Source of the DNA: Aspidiotus rigidus
Taxonomy: Eukaryota > Arthropoda > Insecta > Hemiptera > Diaspididae
Length of the DNA: 64,000 nucleotides
Reading direction: 5' to 3'
Assembly (NCBI GenBank): GCA_035079385.1
Contig: JAVHKY010000030.1
Location: 1,674,001-1,738,000 of the forward strand
The notes under the pieces were generated by a model, which was not told where the DNA came from, ran no database searches, and saw nothing but the letters and a program-made list of their open reading frames with translations. Positions 1 to 12,354 of this stretch are shown piece by piece. Position 1 is the first letter of the stretch, and each line of letters begins with the position of its first letter. The position numbers and the translations under genes were made by a program.

Positions 1-300
1 GGAAACTCAAAGTCGCACATTTCTGGATTAGGTCCAAAGTTCGAGGATTATAAGTCAACTCGGACTCGAGGATTTCCAATAGTGGGGTGGAGTACTGGTA
101 AAGAGATTAAACATGTCAACAAAATTGATCAAGAGATGGGGACTTTAAAAATGTCGACTTTCAAGCTATGTACGACAGGAGGAGATCTTGAATAAATTCA
201 ACCATCAAAGGAGTTGAACTTTAAAAAAATCTCGAGTATCGAATTTTATCCCATAGAACAGATTTCCCGGATCCCTCGTTCAACTTCGTTAAGGAAGCCA
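1..300. repeat. Dispersed AT-rich repeat relics at window start
   Basis: This stretch has phrases that recur across the window, such as attaccaac-poor AT blocks with 'gtcgactttcaagct' and a 'tcgttcaacttcgttaaggaagcc' phrase seen again near 21.2 kb and, in part, at 6.85 and 59.26 kb. I see no convincing gene. From 300 to about 1690 I recognise only AT-rich non-coding DNA. Confidence 0.4.
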
Positions 301-1739
301 TTGTTTTCGTCTGCTTTCGTATCTGGAATCCCAAATTCGGTCACCAACTCACTTCTCCAGAAATCGTCCACAGTCGTATGCTTCTCCAAATTTTCTCCTC
401 CCACAACCGCGAATCTGGAAAAAACTGATCACCAACACAATCCTTGACTTAAAACAAATATTACCTAAGTAGCACGTAAAGAATTATCTGATCAAAAATA
501 TCGAATCAGAGGTAATTAAGTATACGATTCACACTTTTGAAATTTATTTCTCGATGGGAAAATTATTGTACGAAGTAGAAAAATTATAAAATTGAAAATT
601 TAGTCCGTGATATACTTTTCTCTTTTCAAAATCAACATAGTGTTATTTGGATCCGGTAAGTTTTCATCTGAAACTTAAAAAAAAATCCGATTTGAACCTG
701 AAAATTGAAAGTAGACATGGGCCGTCTCACTTCATTCGGCAACTAATGAAAGATTCGACGAAATCGACTATGGCTTCGTTGTTGTAAAAGATTCGGCATT
801 TTTAACAATTCTTACTCACATTTCTCCTCCTCGTTCCTCATTTATCAAGAAATCTCGGAACTCCTCTGAAATTCGAATTTTATCAAGCAAACAACGTTTG
901 CTCGAAATTTCTACTATTTTATAAACCTTGAAAGTCCGCAACACTTTCAATTTTAAGGATAGACCTCTTGAGAACGTACATTTTTCCTTATTCTTGACAA
1001 CAGCTATTCGTTACTGGCGTATGGCCGAAGGTTCGTGGAACATCTTGTTTAAAAGGAATAAAGAAAAAAAAAAAACAACGCCTCAAGATTCAAATAGAAT
1101 GCGACGAGCGTGAAAAACTACGATAGAGAGAAAAACGGTGAAAATAGAAAAATACTCGCTAGAAGAATCTAGGCTGTACCTACACACACTATCACAAACG
1201 AACGCTGGAAACGAGGGTATCTCGGGGAACCAATGCACGATGACTAAATTACGATACCTACACCGAAAATTTAGAAAGGTCCTTTCCTTACATGTTAGAA
1301 TATATGCCAAGTTCCGTAGACAATCTACTTATACGTGCAGAAAAATAGGTTCCCGGATTTGGCACTTACCTTCCATGGCTTTAAACAAAACTCGTATTCA
1401 CTTCAATTCTCGAAGCTATAATTATATTTTCAATTGAAAAGAAGACCTTTCTGAAACTTTATTTGGAAAAAAAAGTTCGTGTCGTCTTGACTATCCCTCT
1501 CTATTGAATGATGAACAAAATTCTCTCGTAGCATCTATAAGTAAGATTTGGTTTTAGAACACATGTGACTAACAAAAATTCGAGTTTCATTTCTCTTATT
1601 TTACGAGAGTTAAAAACTCGTCAAATATACAGTTACTGACTTATATAAAAGATCCTACGTACTCAAGTAGCAAGGCTACTCTCCTCCGTCGTGTTTTTTC
1701 ATGAAGGCTTCGTTGATTTTATAGGGTATGCCGCACAGT

Positions 1740-2530
1740 CACTCAATTTTGACCAAAATTTCCAGTCAATTTCTGGGCAGGTATTCCCAGGACACTGGGT
1801 CTATTTTGAGTCGATATTTCCTCAACATCTACCAATTTTTTTGGTCTATTCTCAATCCTCGTGGAACCGAACAGTCATTCTATTTTGATAAAAATTGCCC
1901 GTGAATTTCTCGGCAAATATCATTAGGACATATCTTGGAACTTTTGAAATCAATCATCCGGTATGTTGCTTGCAAACTCGCAGACCAAAATTGCATTCGT
2001 CTCAACAATGACCCTGCTGTAACAAAATCGCTGTCTTTATCCTTCTCTTCTCTCAGTTGAGGAAGACTTAGATATAGAATGGTTTTTCCCGTCAAAAGTG
2101 GTACTTTACCTAACTAGAGATCGTTTTGGGGCGTTTCTATTGCTCAAACATTTACTGATCTTTTTTGTAGTCTATTTGTAGCAGTCTGTTAATATGGCTT
2201 GAATATACACTACAACAAACTATTTTATATTGTCTACATTGCCCAGAAATTGACCGCTCTTTTTCGTCAGAAGTGGTCCAGTTATGGTGGTTTGTTGACA
2301 ATGACCGAATATTGACTATGAGAGACTACTCGTATATTCCCTAGAAATCGACTGGTTTTTTGGTCAAAAGTGGTTGACATATAGTCAATTGCAGAGGAAG
2401 TATGACCAATGACTGAGGATAGACCAATTTTCATGGTATCTACATCACCTACAAATCGTCTACTTTTTCAGTCAAAATTTTGTCTAAGTTGGTCTAAATT
2501 TGGTCTAAACATGGTAGGGAAGTCAATCGA
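1740..2530. repeat. Degenerate tandem-like repeat
   Basis: Related segments recur about every 90-140 bases. Each has a 'fragment of GTCAATTTCT / TTTTTNNGTCAAAAGTGGT' pattern, visible near 1762, 1898, 2087, 2250, 2349 and 2458, with frequent GGTCTA and TTGACC words. The copies are strongly diverged and no unit is precise. No gene is seen, and 2530-3090 has nothing I recognise. Confidence 0.4.
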
Positions 2531-3099
2531 CTGAAAAAGTTGGTCTATTCCACAACTCAACAAAGCAAAATTTTTTCAAGAGGTCAAAAACGAGAATATC
2601 CGAGTTTGAAAATATTCCCCACGCAGAATACCTCATTCAGATCAATCTAGGGTTTCAAGCAGGGGTTTTAAAAATTTAACTTTTTCCAGTTCAGTTCTAT
2701 TTTTTGAGGAATTCTTACATTGGTTTTCCTTTTGCTAGTCCTAATAACTGTTTTGACTGTGAGCAAATTAAAACTCAGGCCTTAAGATGAGTGGTTGGTA
2801 TTTATTTTTGGGGACCGAATCAGTTCTGTAGGTTTGCGGATAAAATCAATCTTATTCCTGAACTGTGCTTGTCGATTTTTGGGTTATGCTTCTAGTGTCC
2901 TAAATTTTTAAAGATGAGTTATGACGGCTACATCGCAACACCAATTGATATCACAAGTTTGTGAGTTGGAAATACTTAAAGAGTTAATGGAAAAAAGTTT
3001 CTGCGTCATCCTCCATAAACTCGGACTTCGTAGACCCTTCCCTCTTCTACTTCAAGATGTCTTAGAAATCAATCATTCAAAGTCCGCGTAAGTGATCAG

Positions 3100-4090
3100 T
3101 ATTCATAGAGAAACGCATTGATTCTATGATCAGTATTCCTCAACCCACCCCCAAGAAAATGGTATCTCCAAGGATCTCCACATAGTGGCAGCCTTTTTCT
3201 TATCGCCATCAACAACATAATAAAAATCGTACGACTTACTTTTCTCTGATGACCTAACCAACCATTTACGTTACAGTAGCACAACACGTGCCTGCCGTGT
3301 ACTTCGAGATACAATCAATAAAATACGTACTTGGATTTCCCTCCGAAGATTCCGCATTTCCCATCCCAAAACAAAAGTCATGCGTCTTCTAGAAACCATG
3401 TGCCCCCCTGTTACGATTGCTAATGACCCAATGCCGCAAGTTAACACCACAAAAGTTCTTGGCCTCAATTTCTACAATCGTAACAAAATCAAGAGAATTT
3501 GAGCACCTAATGTCCTGAAATTCCTCTCCCAACCTAAAGAAGGTTGTAATCGAAAAATCCACCGGAGCTTAATCCGTTCCATCCTCGATTACTGCTTACC
3601 CGTTTTTGGTTTCAAACTCCTCCCCCCCCCCTCTCACCTAAAACTACTTGACACTGCACTGTCCAAAATTCTGCACTTAGAATAGCTACTAAAGCATTCC
3701 GAACCAGTCCCGTTGAAAGCCTCTAGGTAAAGACACTGACTTCCCCACTCCATTATTGACGCCTCAAACTGACAACCAATTTCCTCTCCTGCAATATCCT
3801 CAAGTCTCCATCCACCATCACATATTTCACCCTCACCATAACGAAAACTTTGCGACCAACCTACAGTCCAATCTCGGACTCCAACTACCAAACCCCTTCA
3901 AGTACCACTGTCTTGAACACATCCTCCGTGGCACTTTATTCCACCCAAAATAATTCGCGACCTCACACGCTTCCCTCGTCTTTCGATTTCTTCCGCAGAA
4001 TCCCAGGCACAGCTCAACAAAATTCTTAACATCTTTCACAACCCTACACTTTGTTTTACCAATGGTTCGAAACATCAAAAATCTCAACTC
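3100..4090 (+). pseudogene. Jockey-like non-LTR retrotransposon RT relic
   Basis: Translated in shifting plus-strand frames, this gives the second half of a LINE reverse transcriptase. A PQGS-like motif and an F-S-D-D degenerate palm motif lie near 3160-3250. These are followed by a thumb-like 'RDTINKIRTWI' helix, a 'KTKVM' motif, a 'VLGLNFYNR' strand, and 'GCNRK...LIRSILDYCLPVFGF' ahead of an 'RTSPVESL' tail near 3720. That order is typical of jockey-clade elements from arthropods. At least four frameshifts or stops and the missing 5' half mean it is dead. Family placement rests on motif recognition, not a search. Confidence 0.75.
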
Positions 4091-6900
4091 AGCAGCTTAA
4101 TTTTCTTTACTTTTGAATGTTCAAACGGGTATAAGCGTTCTTTGCTTAATAGACAATAAGTACGTACATGCATAATAGTAGTCGTACAAAAAACGGAAAC
4201 TTTTCAGGAAAAAAAGTCAGGTTACATTTTTTTTCAGCGCTTTACACACAATGAAGATTACTCGCACAACGTGCTCGTGTAAAAGCCGTACACTATTATT
4301 ATGAATTTTTCAACATTTTTTATTCTCCTCGAATGATATTAAGATGAAAGAAAAAAGTTTGAATAAATTTAATTCTACTTTTGTTTCATTAGAACTTGGA
4401 CAACTTTTTAAGCGTGTATAATTCAATTGTGCTCCATCTGAAACAGCAGTTATACAGAATATTTTTTTTTAATGCGGTAATGCTCGTAAGTTTTTCATGG
4501 CTGTCGTAGTAAAATAAATATTATAAAATACCGTAATTTTTTTCGACGTTGAGGATTTTATCTATCTGAAAAAATTCGCCGTACACGTGTATAACAGCGT
4601 GTTTCCAACAATAATGTATTAGCCTACAATTGCTTTACGTGAACGGAAGTGAGAACCGAAAATAGTACGCGTGACTCGATGTACCCATTTTTCCTCCAAA
4701 TAGGTAGTGCCTCAAACGTCTTTCGCTTTCGAACGTTTTAACGATTCAATTTTCTTTCCTTTTGAAAAATAAAATCGTCCAATCATCCGTGGAAAAGTCG
4801 TACAAACCGCCTCATGCCATCTCTAGCTGCAACAAGGTGTACAAAAAAGAGGAGAAAAAAGTATAACCTGCTGTGTATAATTCTTCTCGAAGGCACCTTT
4901 ATTTTGAATAGTGAAATGATCGGAAAGAGGATATTTTTTTACTCGACACTGAATTTGAGTACCCGTGTGGCTTGAACGCATCATTTTCGGAATAAAAGTT
5001 CAATATAAAATGAAAGAAGTATGATAATTAGGTGAAGAATTTCTAAGCTGCAGCCGCTTTTTTACATTTCAAAGAATTCTATGGAGACGTATTTAATACA
5101 ACTTAAGTAGGATGGATCCCATAACGTCGTACTTAACAGACATAATATAATGAAAAAAACAAAATAATAAACAGAAAATAAAGTTTAGATAATCTGAATG
5201 GTGAGTATTATAACAATGCCGCGTGTTTCGAACATCTTCTTCTATCAATCACTGGCAAGCCTTTGTATAAAAGAAATTATCTAGTCCAGGGTTATTCAAG
5301 TCTAAGGTATACTTGAACCAAAAATTATTCGGAACATATTACCGCGGGCCGCCCGCGTCGTATTCTTTTCGAAATTTCACTCACAGTTTAATAAAAAGGT
5401 AGCGAACAACAACAAAAATGGAATTTTCAACTCAAAACTTTTGCTTTTTGCGAGCCACAGAGAAGAGCATCGCGGGCCACGCTTTGGACCTGGATAACAA
5501 ATTTATAACATGAGACGAAGTATTTTTAGAACTTCAACAATTCGAGTAAGAAGCCTACAAAGTATAATGTAAACGATAAGGTGAAAACGATGGGAAAGCT
5601 CTAACCAGTAAGTTGCTCGTTAGAAACAAATTAACATTGATCGTAAGCCAGTCAAAGAATAGAGAGGTTTCAGACTTTAGCCATTTAATAGGTAGGCTAT
5701 ATGGTAAATTGGTACAATGGCGGTCTCATCATCGATTCCGCATTCACTTTGAAACTGATCTCACCAACCACCACGTAACGTTCCGGGCAATTAGCTCAAA
5801 ATATTGTAGCATACCCTCAATTAAAACAACAAATGTCTGAAATGCTTACCTACCATGAAAGATACACTTCGCAGCAGCTTCAGGTTTAAAAGTCAAGTCT
5901 TATCTATAATTTATAAAGCAGATATTGCAGACTTGAACGAGTGTCCACCCTTCAGAAGGATGAATATAATTTTAGTACGATTAAAATCCGCTAAAATTGG
6001 ATCCCAAATGAAGTGCATATGGTAAAACGTCTTTCTTCTGTAATACAAATATATTTCTAAATAGGTACCTACGTATCAGACGAAAATACTCATCTTGTTG
6101 ACAAAAAGTCTGTGCATTCGTTAGAAGTAGCCTACGACGCAGGCAAGTCTTACTCCTCATTGCCAAAAAGGTCTACCATTAAACTAAGAATTATTACCTA
6201 CAACATAATCCTACTTCAAGATGACTTAGTAAAATGAGTCCTGTGCACTGTGCGTATCTAATCAACAGAAACTTTTAATTGAATTAGAAAATAATTTTGT
6301 GTCCTCGGAACAACGAAAAAGCATTTTGAAACAATTTAGAATAGGAACGCTTATTTGCAATTTGAAATGATAAGCTCATTAAAATAACGAAGGGAGAAAG
6401 CGTATGCAATCAATTAAATCTTTTTTAGCTCCTCGTCGAAGCATAGGACCATAAAACAGTGGTTCGAAATAGTTCAACTTGGAAACCTGATAAGACTCAT
6501 TCTCATGAAATTAAGTTCTTCAAATTGTGTCGTTTTTAAAAAAAATGACGATGATAGATAATGACTGTATTCAATTACGAGTTAATAGAATTTTACAGTT
6601 CTAGGTATGAGTTGAGTAAAATATGTGTAAGTTGAGTTCATTTCATAAAATTGATACGACTAATTCCAAATAATCTAGGAATGAAATAAGTCGTCTCCCG
6701 ATAAACTAGGTCAACCAGTACCTCAGTCAATTTTGAGTAAATATCGACCAAAAATGGACTGAGCGGTCGCTCTGATGAGTGACCAATAATCACAATTATC
6801 ATACGTGTATTTCATGTCTTTCTCAGTATACAAAGTCGTCGGCTTCTTTAACGAAGTTGAACGAGGAACTCATGGAACCTGTTTTATGAGTCATATGGGA
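4091..6900. other. Intergenic DNA, no gene recognised
   Basis: This is AT-rich DNA with only short open frames and no exon that joins to a neighbour. A GC-rich patch at about 5340-5500, with a 'CGCGGGCC' word near both ends, resembles the tips of non-autonomous hAT elements, but I cannot fix its borders. Near 6850-6900 a phrase of the dispersed AACAGGTTCC family appears in reverse. Confidence 0.5.
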
Positions 6901-6979
6901 TTTAGTATTGAGAATTCAAGGAAGCCTAGACCTAGATAAAGCTAGTATAAAGAAGGCTTAGAGCCTAGGTCTTATCTGT

Positions 6980-7405
6980 AGAAATAAAACAAGGCTTCAA
7001 TTCTCCTGATTGTTTCAAACTGAATTTTTCCAGAGGCCAAAATCCAAGACAGACATAAACTAGAGGATAGGTATCTTCCACTATCATGGCAGAGCCCCAA
7101 TTATCTTGTTTCAAACTGAATTTTCTTGAACTTTGAACAAAGATGAGCACAAACTGAAGAATAAGTACTTTCCAAAACCACCACAAAGACCCAATTCTCC
7201 TGTTTGTTTCAATCTGAATTTTTCTGAAAGATGATGCAGAGAAATTGGAGGATGGTATATCTTCTACAGATATAACAAAGCTCCAATTCCCCTGATTGTT
7301 TCAAACTGAATTTCAACAGTGGCCAAAAGCCAAGATAGAAATAAACTAGAGAATAGGTACCTTCCACTATCATGACAGAGCCCCAATTCTCTAGTTTTAA
7401 CAGAA
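6980..7405. repeat. Tandem repeat, unit about 93-100 bp, four copies
   Basis: The unit anchor CAATTCTCCTGATTGTTTC, or a near variant, starts near 6998, 7098, 7191, 7284 and (truncated) 7384, giving spacings of 100, 93, 93 and 100. Each unit also holds 'CTTCCACTATCATGGCAGAG'-type sequence. Divergence between copies is roughly 10-25 percent by eye. There is no coding potential. Confidence 0.7.
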
Positions 7406-7578
7406 CTTTCGAGTACCAGAAGATTCGGTACCAGACATTTTGTAGGGTTACGCTGGCGACTTATTATAATAAAAGATGGAGGATTTCACCTAAACATAGA
7501 TATATAAGGAGAGAGAAGGTGATGAGATTTTGACAGACCCGTAAGGAATGATTTTCCTCGGCTATACTCTTTATTTTT

Positions 7579-7975
7579 AACAAAGAATCTGTTTTACGGG
7601 AGGGTAATTCGGAGAAAATGACGGGCACCGGGCGCCGTCCGTCCATAGCGTGGGACTCAGAAAATTTTTTCCAAGTTTTTGGTTGGACGGTTTTTTTTTT
7701 CTAAGTCCCCTTCTATGATGTATAGCTCAAGAATCAAAATTTTTCCAAGTCCCTCTCCTATCATATATAGCTCGAAAGTCAAGTTCCCGCCTATGATAAA
7801 ATTTTTTCAAGTCCCCCACCTGTCGTATATAGTTCAAGAGTCGAAATTTTTTTCGAGTCCCCCTCCATATAGCTCGAGAGTCGAAATTTTTTCAAGTTTT
7901 TTGTTGGACGGCGCACGGCAAATTTCTCAAAAAGCCCCCCCCCCCCCATAAAACAGGTTCCCTGTTGAAAAGCTA
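7579..7975. mobile_element. Fold-back non-autonomous element
   Basis: The left end, about 7579-7645, contains TCTGTTTTACGGGAGGG followed by a GACGGGC...GCCGTCCGTCC segment. The right end, about 7905-7972, is its approximate reverse complement, with GGACGGCGCACGGC, a C-run and ATAAAACAGGTTCCCTG. Between them are four short repeats of 'AAGTCCC...TATAGCTCGAGAGTCGAAATTTTT'. Ends of the same kind recur elsewhere (54.3 kb, 57.0 kb, 13.8 kb), so this is one member of a dispersed family. No transposase is encoded and the class is unknown. Confidence 0.55.
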
Positions 7976-8236
7976 AACCTACTATGGCAGGCTTGTTTTG
8001 GCCTTATAGTTTGATGAATAATCGGACGCCGCCCGTCCTTCGTGATGGAGTAGGTGTGGGTTACGTACGCATTTAATTTTGTTATTTCCAATACCGGAAT
8101 CGAACCTTTCGGGTATAACTTCAGTGAAGAAAGAATACCCTCGGCGAACTCCCACTTCTACTCACAACCGCCAAGCTGCAGTGGCCCCCTGGCACGCAAA
8201 AAGCATAAGAACACACACAAGAACAACACCACCACA

Positions 8237-9711
8237 TTACACATAGTAGATCGTTGTTGGAGTCTCCTCATCTTCTATCTTCAAGGATAATATTCCTCCC
8301 CTTGGATGTTGATAGTACACAGGTGTCGAGTAGGCCATAGCGTGGTTCTTCCATTCCCGTCCCATCTTTCTCTTCATGAAGGTGGCCGCAAATGCAGACA
8401 CCTGATTCCATGTTTCTTTGGAACCTAACATGGTAGATACCAGGCCACTCGGGCCAGGCGCTTCATTTACCCCGATCTCTTGAAGAGACCGACTAAGCTT
8501 GTCCCGTTCACGCATCCTCGCCTCACACTCAAATAAGGTGTGTTGTGGTCCGTCATCCCGTCCTTGGTTACAGTGCGAACACGTCGCCTGCTCAACGTTC
8601 CTTTCCAACGTCAGGTGAAAGTTCACCTGACCATGGTGTCGGTTCATCCACTCATCAAGGTCGCGTGTCAACACACGGGTTGTCCATGTACACCCAGCTC
8701 GCTCTGGGCAATTCTTGCTCTTTATTTTACAAGCAAGGAGCGCCTGGCCTCCTGCTTGACCCGTAAAGCTTCTCGTTTGATCGTCGTTGTCTTCTTTGCT
8801 TTGAACACCACCGCTCTCTCCTCAGCAAGAAGCTCGAGTGGGTCTAATACACAAAGAGCCTCCGTTGAGACAATACGGTAGGCACTAACACACCTCAGCG
8901 CAGCTCTTCTTTGGATCTTTATCATTTCTCTCCTTCTATATGGCATCTTTATGGAGTCGGCCCATACTGACGCACCATATAGGAGGATTGACAAGGCGGT
9001 GCTCATCATGATCCTTCTTCTTGCTTCTCTCGGTCCTGCTAGTTCCTCATCAGGTGGCTTAGGTATCTAACTATCCAGCTTGCCTTTTCCGCTGCCATCA
9101 GGAAATGGTGCCTGAAGCTCTTTATTGAGTCAAACAAGATACCCAGGTATTTCATTTGCTTCATGGTTGCTATTTCCACACCTTGCAGGTGAAAGGTGAG
9201 TGGATTGAACTTTCGACGGGTCGTGAATAAAATGGCCTCCGTCTTATCAACTGCGCAAGTTCGAGTCCAGCTGATTCAATCCAACGTATCACTACCTCTA
9301 GAGCCCGGTTTACCCTACTCCCCACCGCTACAGTTTTTCGGCAGTGTATACCACCAAGGTGTCATCTGCACAGCAGATAAGCTTAACCCCCAGTGGCAGC
9401 TTTACCTTAAATATCCCGTTAAATGCAACGCACCATAAAAGCGGCCAAGGACCGTCCTCTGCGGCACCCCACAAGTAACAGGGAGCTTTACTGTACCAGT
9501 AGACGTCTCAGCTAAGATAGCTGCTGATCATCCTGAGCAGATATGCAGGCACTTCTTCGTCCACGAGAGCTTCCAATATTCTCTTCCATGGAATCGAGTT
9601 GAACGCATTTCTTATGTCGAGGCTGACGGCTGCGCAAAACTGACGCGTAGCATCGCTGACTCGGCTATCCTCTTCAGCTGGATCCCAGCCTTTGATGTAC
9701 AGCCAGTTTGA
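8237..9711 (-). pseudogene. R1-like LINE ORF2 relic, 5'-truncated
   Basis: Read on the minus strand from 9711 to 8237, this is the C-terminal half of a non-LTR reverse transcriptase. It contains a 'FQTG' segment, a palm motif reading C-A-D-D near 9370, and a 'TALSILLYGASVWADS' helix (8722-9009). An 'AYRIVSTEALCVL' segment follows, and the 8237-8674 frame carries a zinc knuckle with C-x2-C...H-x4-C spacing (CSHCNQG...HTLFEC). This order matches R1/LOA-type elements. Stops and frameshifts split it. A second copy of the same family, with an intact Y-A-D-D, lies at 48.56-50.51 kb on the same strand. Confidence 0.85.
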
Positions 9712-10186
9712 TGAAGGCTAATATTCTGTATAGTGAAGGAATAACCAAAACCATACAAGGAGTGCTTGTAGATTTCTTAATCATCTTCGCGGATTTTTGT
9801 ATTGTAATGAGGTGAGACTAAAGACAAGGAATATGTCAAAACTAGCACGAAAATGCTTGCTCCTTTTGTGAGGGCGCCCATCAGACTCTTCTAAACTCGA
9901 TCAAATTCTTGACTTACATCCTAGATTACACCATCCTCAAGTGCCTCTATGTTCGTTAAACGACAGGGTGTGTTGCACTTGTTCCACATCAGAAAGTCTG
10001 GTCAAAGTGTTCCAAATAGCCTCGAGAGGACTGACAATAGTCACATTAGAATATGGATACGACATAAAGACAATTTTAGTCTTAGTATTATTAGCTATTG
10101 TGGACTAGATATGTTTCTCAAAGGAAAATTGAGACGAACCATGTAGACTTTTTGCATTCACGTTCTTTCTTTGTTTCTATGATTGC
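9712..10186 (+). other. Presumed 5' flank or intron of the CCHamide receptor gene
   Basis: No coding exon is visible. The last bases, 10165-10188, form a pyrimidine-rich tract ending in a splice-acceptor-like TTGCAG just before the receptor's ATG. I infer that this stretch is the end of a 5'UTR intron. The upstream non-coding exon and promoter cannot be located by eye. Confidence 0.4.
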
Positions 10187-10189
10187 AGA

Positions 10190-11311
10190 ATGGAGATAGC
10201 CGAAGAAGCCAATGATTCAATGATCTTAATCAATGGAACGACTTCGTCAATAGAAGACTACGTGCCGTACACTAAGCGTCTGGAAACGTATTATGTGCCC
10301 GTTCTCTTCGCAATCATCTTCTTAATCGGAGTTCTGGGTAACGGTACACTAGTGTTGATCTTCGTTCGACATAAGAAAATGCGAAACGTTCCAAATACGT
10401 ACATCATCAGTCTAGCTGTGGGAGACTTATTGCTCATTTTGACTTGCGTACCTTTTACATCAACGGTATACACCTTTGAATCCTGGCCATACGGAACGAT
10501 CTTATGTAAAATATCCGAAAGTATGAAAGACATATCAATGGGCGTATCAGTATTCACTTTGACAGCTTTGAGCGCCGAAAGATATTGCGCAATATCGAAT
10601 CCTATACGTCGACGAATCTCATCAAAACCATTCACCACTCTAATCGCAACTGGGATCTGGCTGATGGCAACTTTACTGGCTTTACCATCCGCTATTCTCT
10701 CGCACGTTGAAACAACTCAAGTGACGAACGGTTTAGAAATTCAGTATTGCAATCCGTATCCGGAGGAACTAGGCTCGATTTATCGCAAAGGATTGGTGGT
10801 CTTTAAATTTGTGGTGTATTACGCGTTACCATTGATCGTGATTGCGTGTTTTTACTCGATGATGGCGTTCTATTTAGAGCGGACGACGAGGAATATACCC
10901 GGGGAAATTCAGGGACAATCATCTCAGATACGTGCAAGAAAAAAGGTAGCAAAAGTAGTCCTCTCCTTCGTCATCTTGTTTATGGTGTGCTTTCTTCCGT
11001 CCAACGTTTTCATGCTCTGGTATCACCTGTGGCCCACAGCGCAGGAGGATTTCAACGAGTTTTGGCACGCGCTTCGAATACTTTCATTTTGTTTGACTTT
11101 TATCAACTCGTGCATCAATCCTATCGCTCTGTATTTCATAAGCAGCGTATTTCGTAAGTATTTCAACAGATATCTGTTTAAATGGTGCAAGATGTCCATA
11201 TTCCATCGTAATGCGAATAATGTATCGGCAAGAACGACTAGCGTATCTTGTCGACGTCAGGATTCTTTGCTCACCCATCACATCACATTGACCACTTTGG
11301 GTCATTCTTGA
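10190..11311 (+). CDS. CCHa-R: CCHamide neuropeptide receptor (class A GPCR)
   Basis: This is a 373-residue rhodopsin-family receptor in one open frame. Seven membrane helices are visible at about 35-58, 70-90, 103-127, 147-170, 202-226, 251-277 and 295-317. Family landmarks are GN in helix 1 (N51), LAVGD in helix 2 (D79), ERY at 130-132, the disulfide pair C106/C187, CFLP in helix 6 and NPIALY in helix 7. The intracellular-loop-3 segment PGEIQGQ...IRARKKVAK and the FNEFWHALRI segment before helix 7 are characteristic of insect CCHamide receptors, relatives of vertebrate bombesin receptors. Known members bind the amidated peptides CCHamide-1 or -2, couple to G proteins at the plasma membrane, and act in gut-brain signalling. 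N8 and N15 are glycosylation sequons, and C333 may be palmitoylated. The ATG lies one base after an AG acceptor, so all coding sequence is in one exon. I cannot say whether it is the type 1 or type 2 receptor. Confidence 0.93.
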   Translation: MEIAEEANDSMILINGTTSSIEDYVPYTKRLETYYVPVLFAIIFLIGVLGNGTLVLIFVRHKKMRNVPNTYIISLAVGDLLLILTCVPFTSTVYTFESWPYGTILCKISESMKDISMGVSVFTLTALSAERYCAISNPIRRRISSKPFTTLIATGIWLMATLLALPSAILSHVETTQVTNGLEIQYCNPYPEELGSIYRKGLVVFKFVVYYALPLIVIACFYSMMAFYLERTTRNIPGEIQGQSSQIRARKKVAKVVLSFVILFMVCFLPSNVFMLWYHLWPTAQEDFNEFWHALRILSFCLTFINSCINPIALYFISSVFRKYFNRYLFKWCKMSIFHRNANNVSARTTSVSCRRQDSLLTHHITLTTLGHS

Positions 11312-11419
11312 CGTCGAACGACAAAAAGAAGAATTGAAGTCGATACGACTAAGCTATAAATCTTTGCGGTAGGTCGCGAAAAATGTGATTCTGCCGTACT
11401 CGTTGACGCCGTAACTCAA

Positions 11420-11425
11420 AATAAA
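11420..11425 (+). other. Candidate poly(A) signal of the CCHamide receptor
   Basis: An AATAAA hexamer lies about 110 bases after the receptor stop codon. It is the first canonical signal downstream, so it is the likely 3' end, though not the only possible one. From 11426 to about 12180 I see only AT-rich non-coding DNA. Confidence 0.45.
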
Positions 11426-12354
11426 ATTTTCTGTGGGAGAGCATCAACGCTGAAAATTGCAGCGACAGCGACGTTGTGCTCGTATATCCTTATGTGATGA
11501 ATTTTCCTAATCGTTGAATATAAATTCGGACGAAGAGAATTCTTTCGTATTTATTTGTGTATTATGTTCAGGAAACTGCTTTCCGTTTTTAGAACTCAAC
11601 ATTCTGTTTTAAGTTATGTGTGATTATGTTTTTTTTCTTTCTCTTCTAAAGACCGTGTTGCTACTGAACATTGCGACGAGATTTTTTCATCGACACACAA
11701 CCGAAGTCCACGTTTTGGAGTGTGTAGGTTACCCACGATCTCACTAATATTAAATTTTAGGTGTCCCTATTATAGTCGGGCCATGAATACAGTTATACTA
11801 GTTAATCAAGAAGAGCATAGAACAAACTTTTGAAATCCCTGGATAGTACACACAATTATACCGACGAATGACGTATAATTTACGTAGATTTTTGATCGAC
11901 ATTATTTCATGATACGGAGAGTCGACGTCAACGACAACTCGATGGTAAAAAAAATCGATTGATTTTGAATCAACCTCCAGATCTTTTGGGTCGATTTAGC
12001 GGGGACTAAATTGACTCAAAATTAAATTGGAGTCGACTTTATTCAATTTAATTTCAAAACTGAGCGTTGATTAGTACTTCAAAAAATATAGACGTGAACC
12101 AAATGTGTTTGTGTGATTAATGAGGGTGAATTATGGTTTCGAGGGGAGACAATGACCCATCTTGGGAACTTCGAAAACCTTTGACCTTCAAGCTTTATTC
12201 AGCGTGGGGGCGAGGGGCTTGGAAAAATTTCGACCACCAAGCCATATATACCGGAAAGAAGACTTTGAACAATGTTGACCATTGAGCTGTGTATGAAGGG
12301 AAGGAAAACAATGGCTCCTCAACGAAGGTAACGCAAGATTTCGAGGAATTTCCT

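Noticed and set aside
10291..10638. 115-codon minus-strand frame
   Set aside because: It is the antisense shadow of the CCHamide receptor and has no independent motif.
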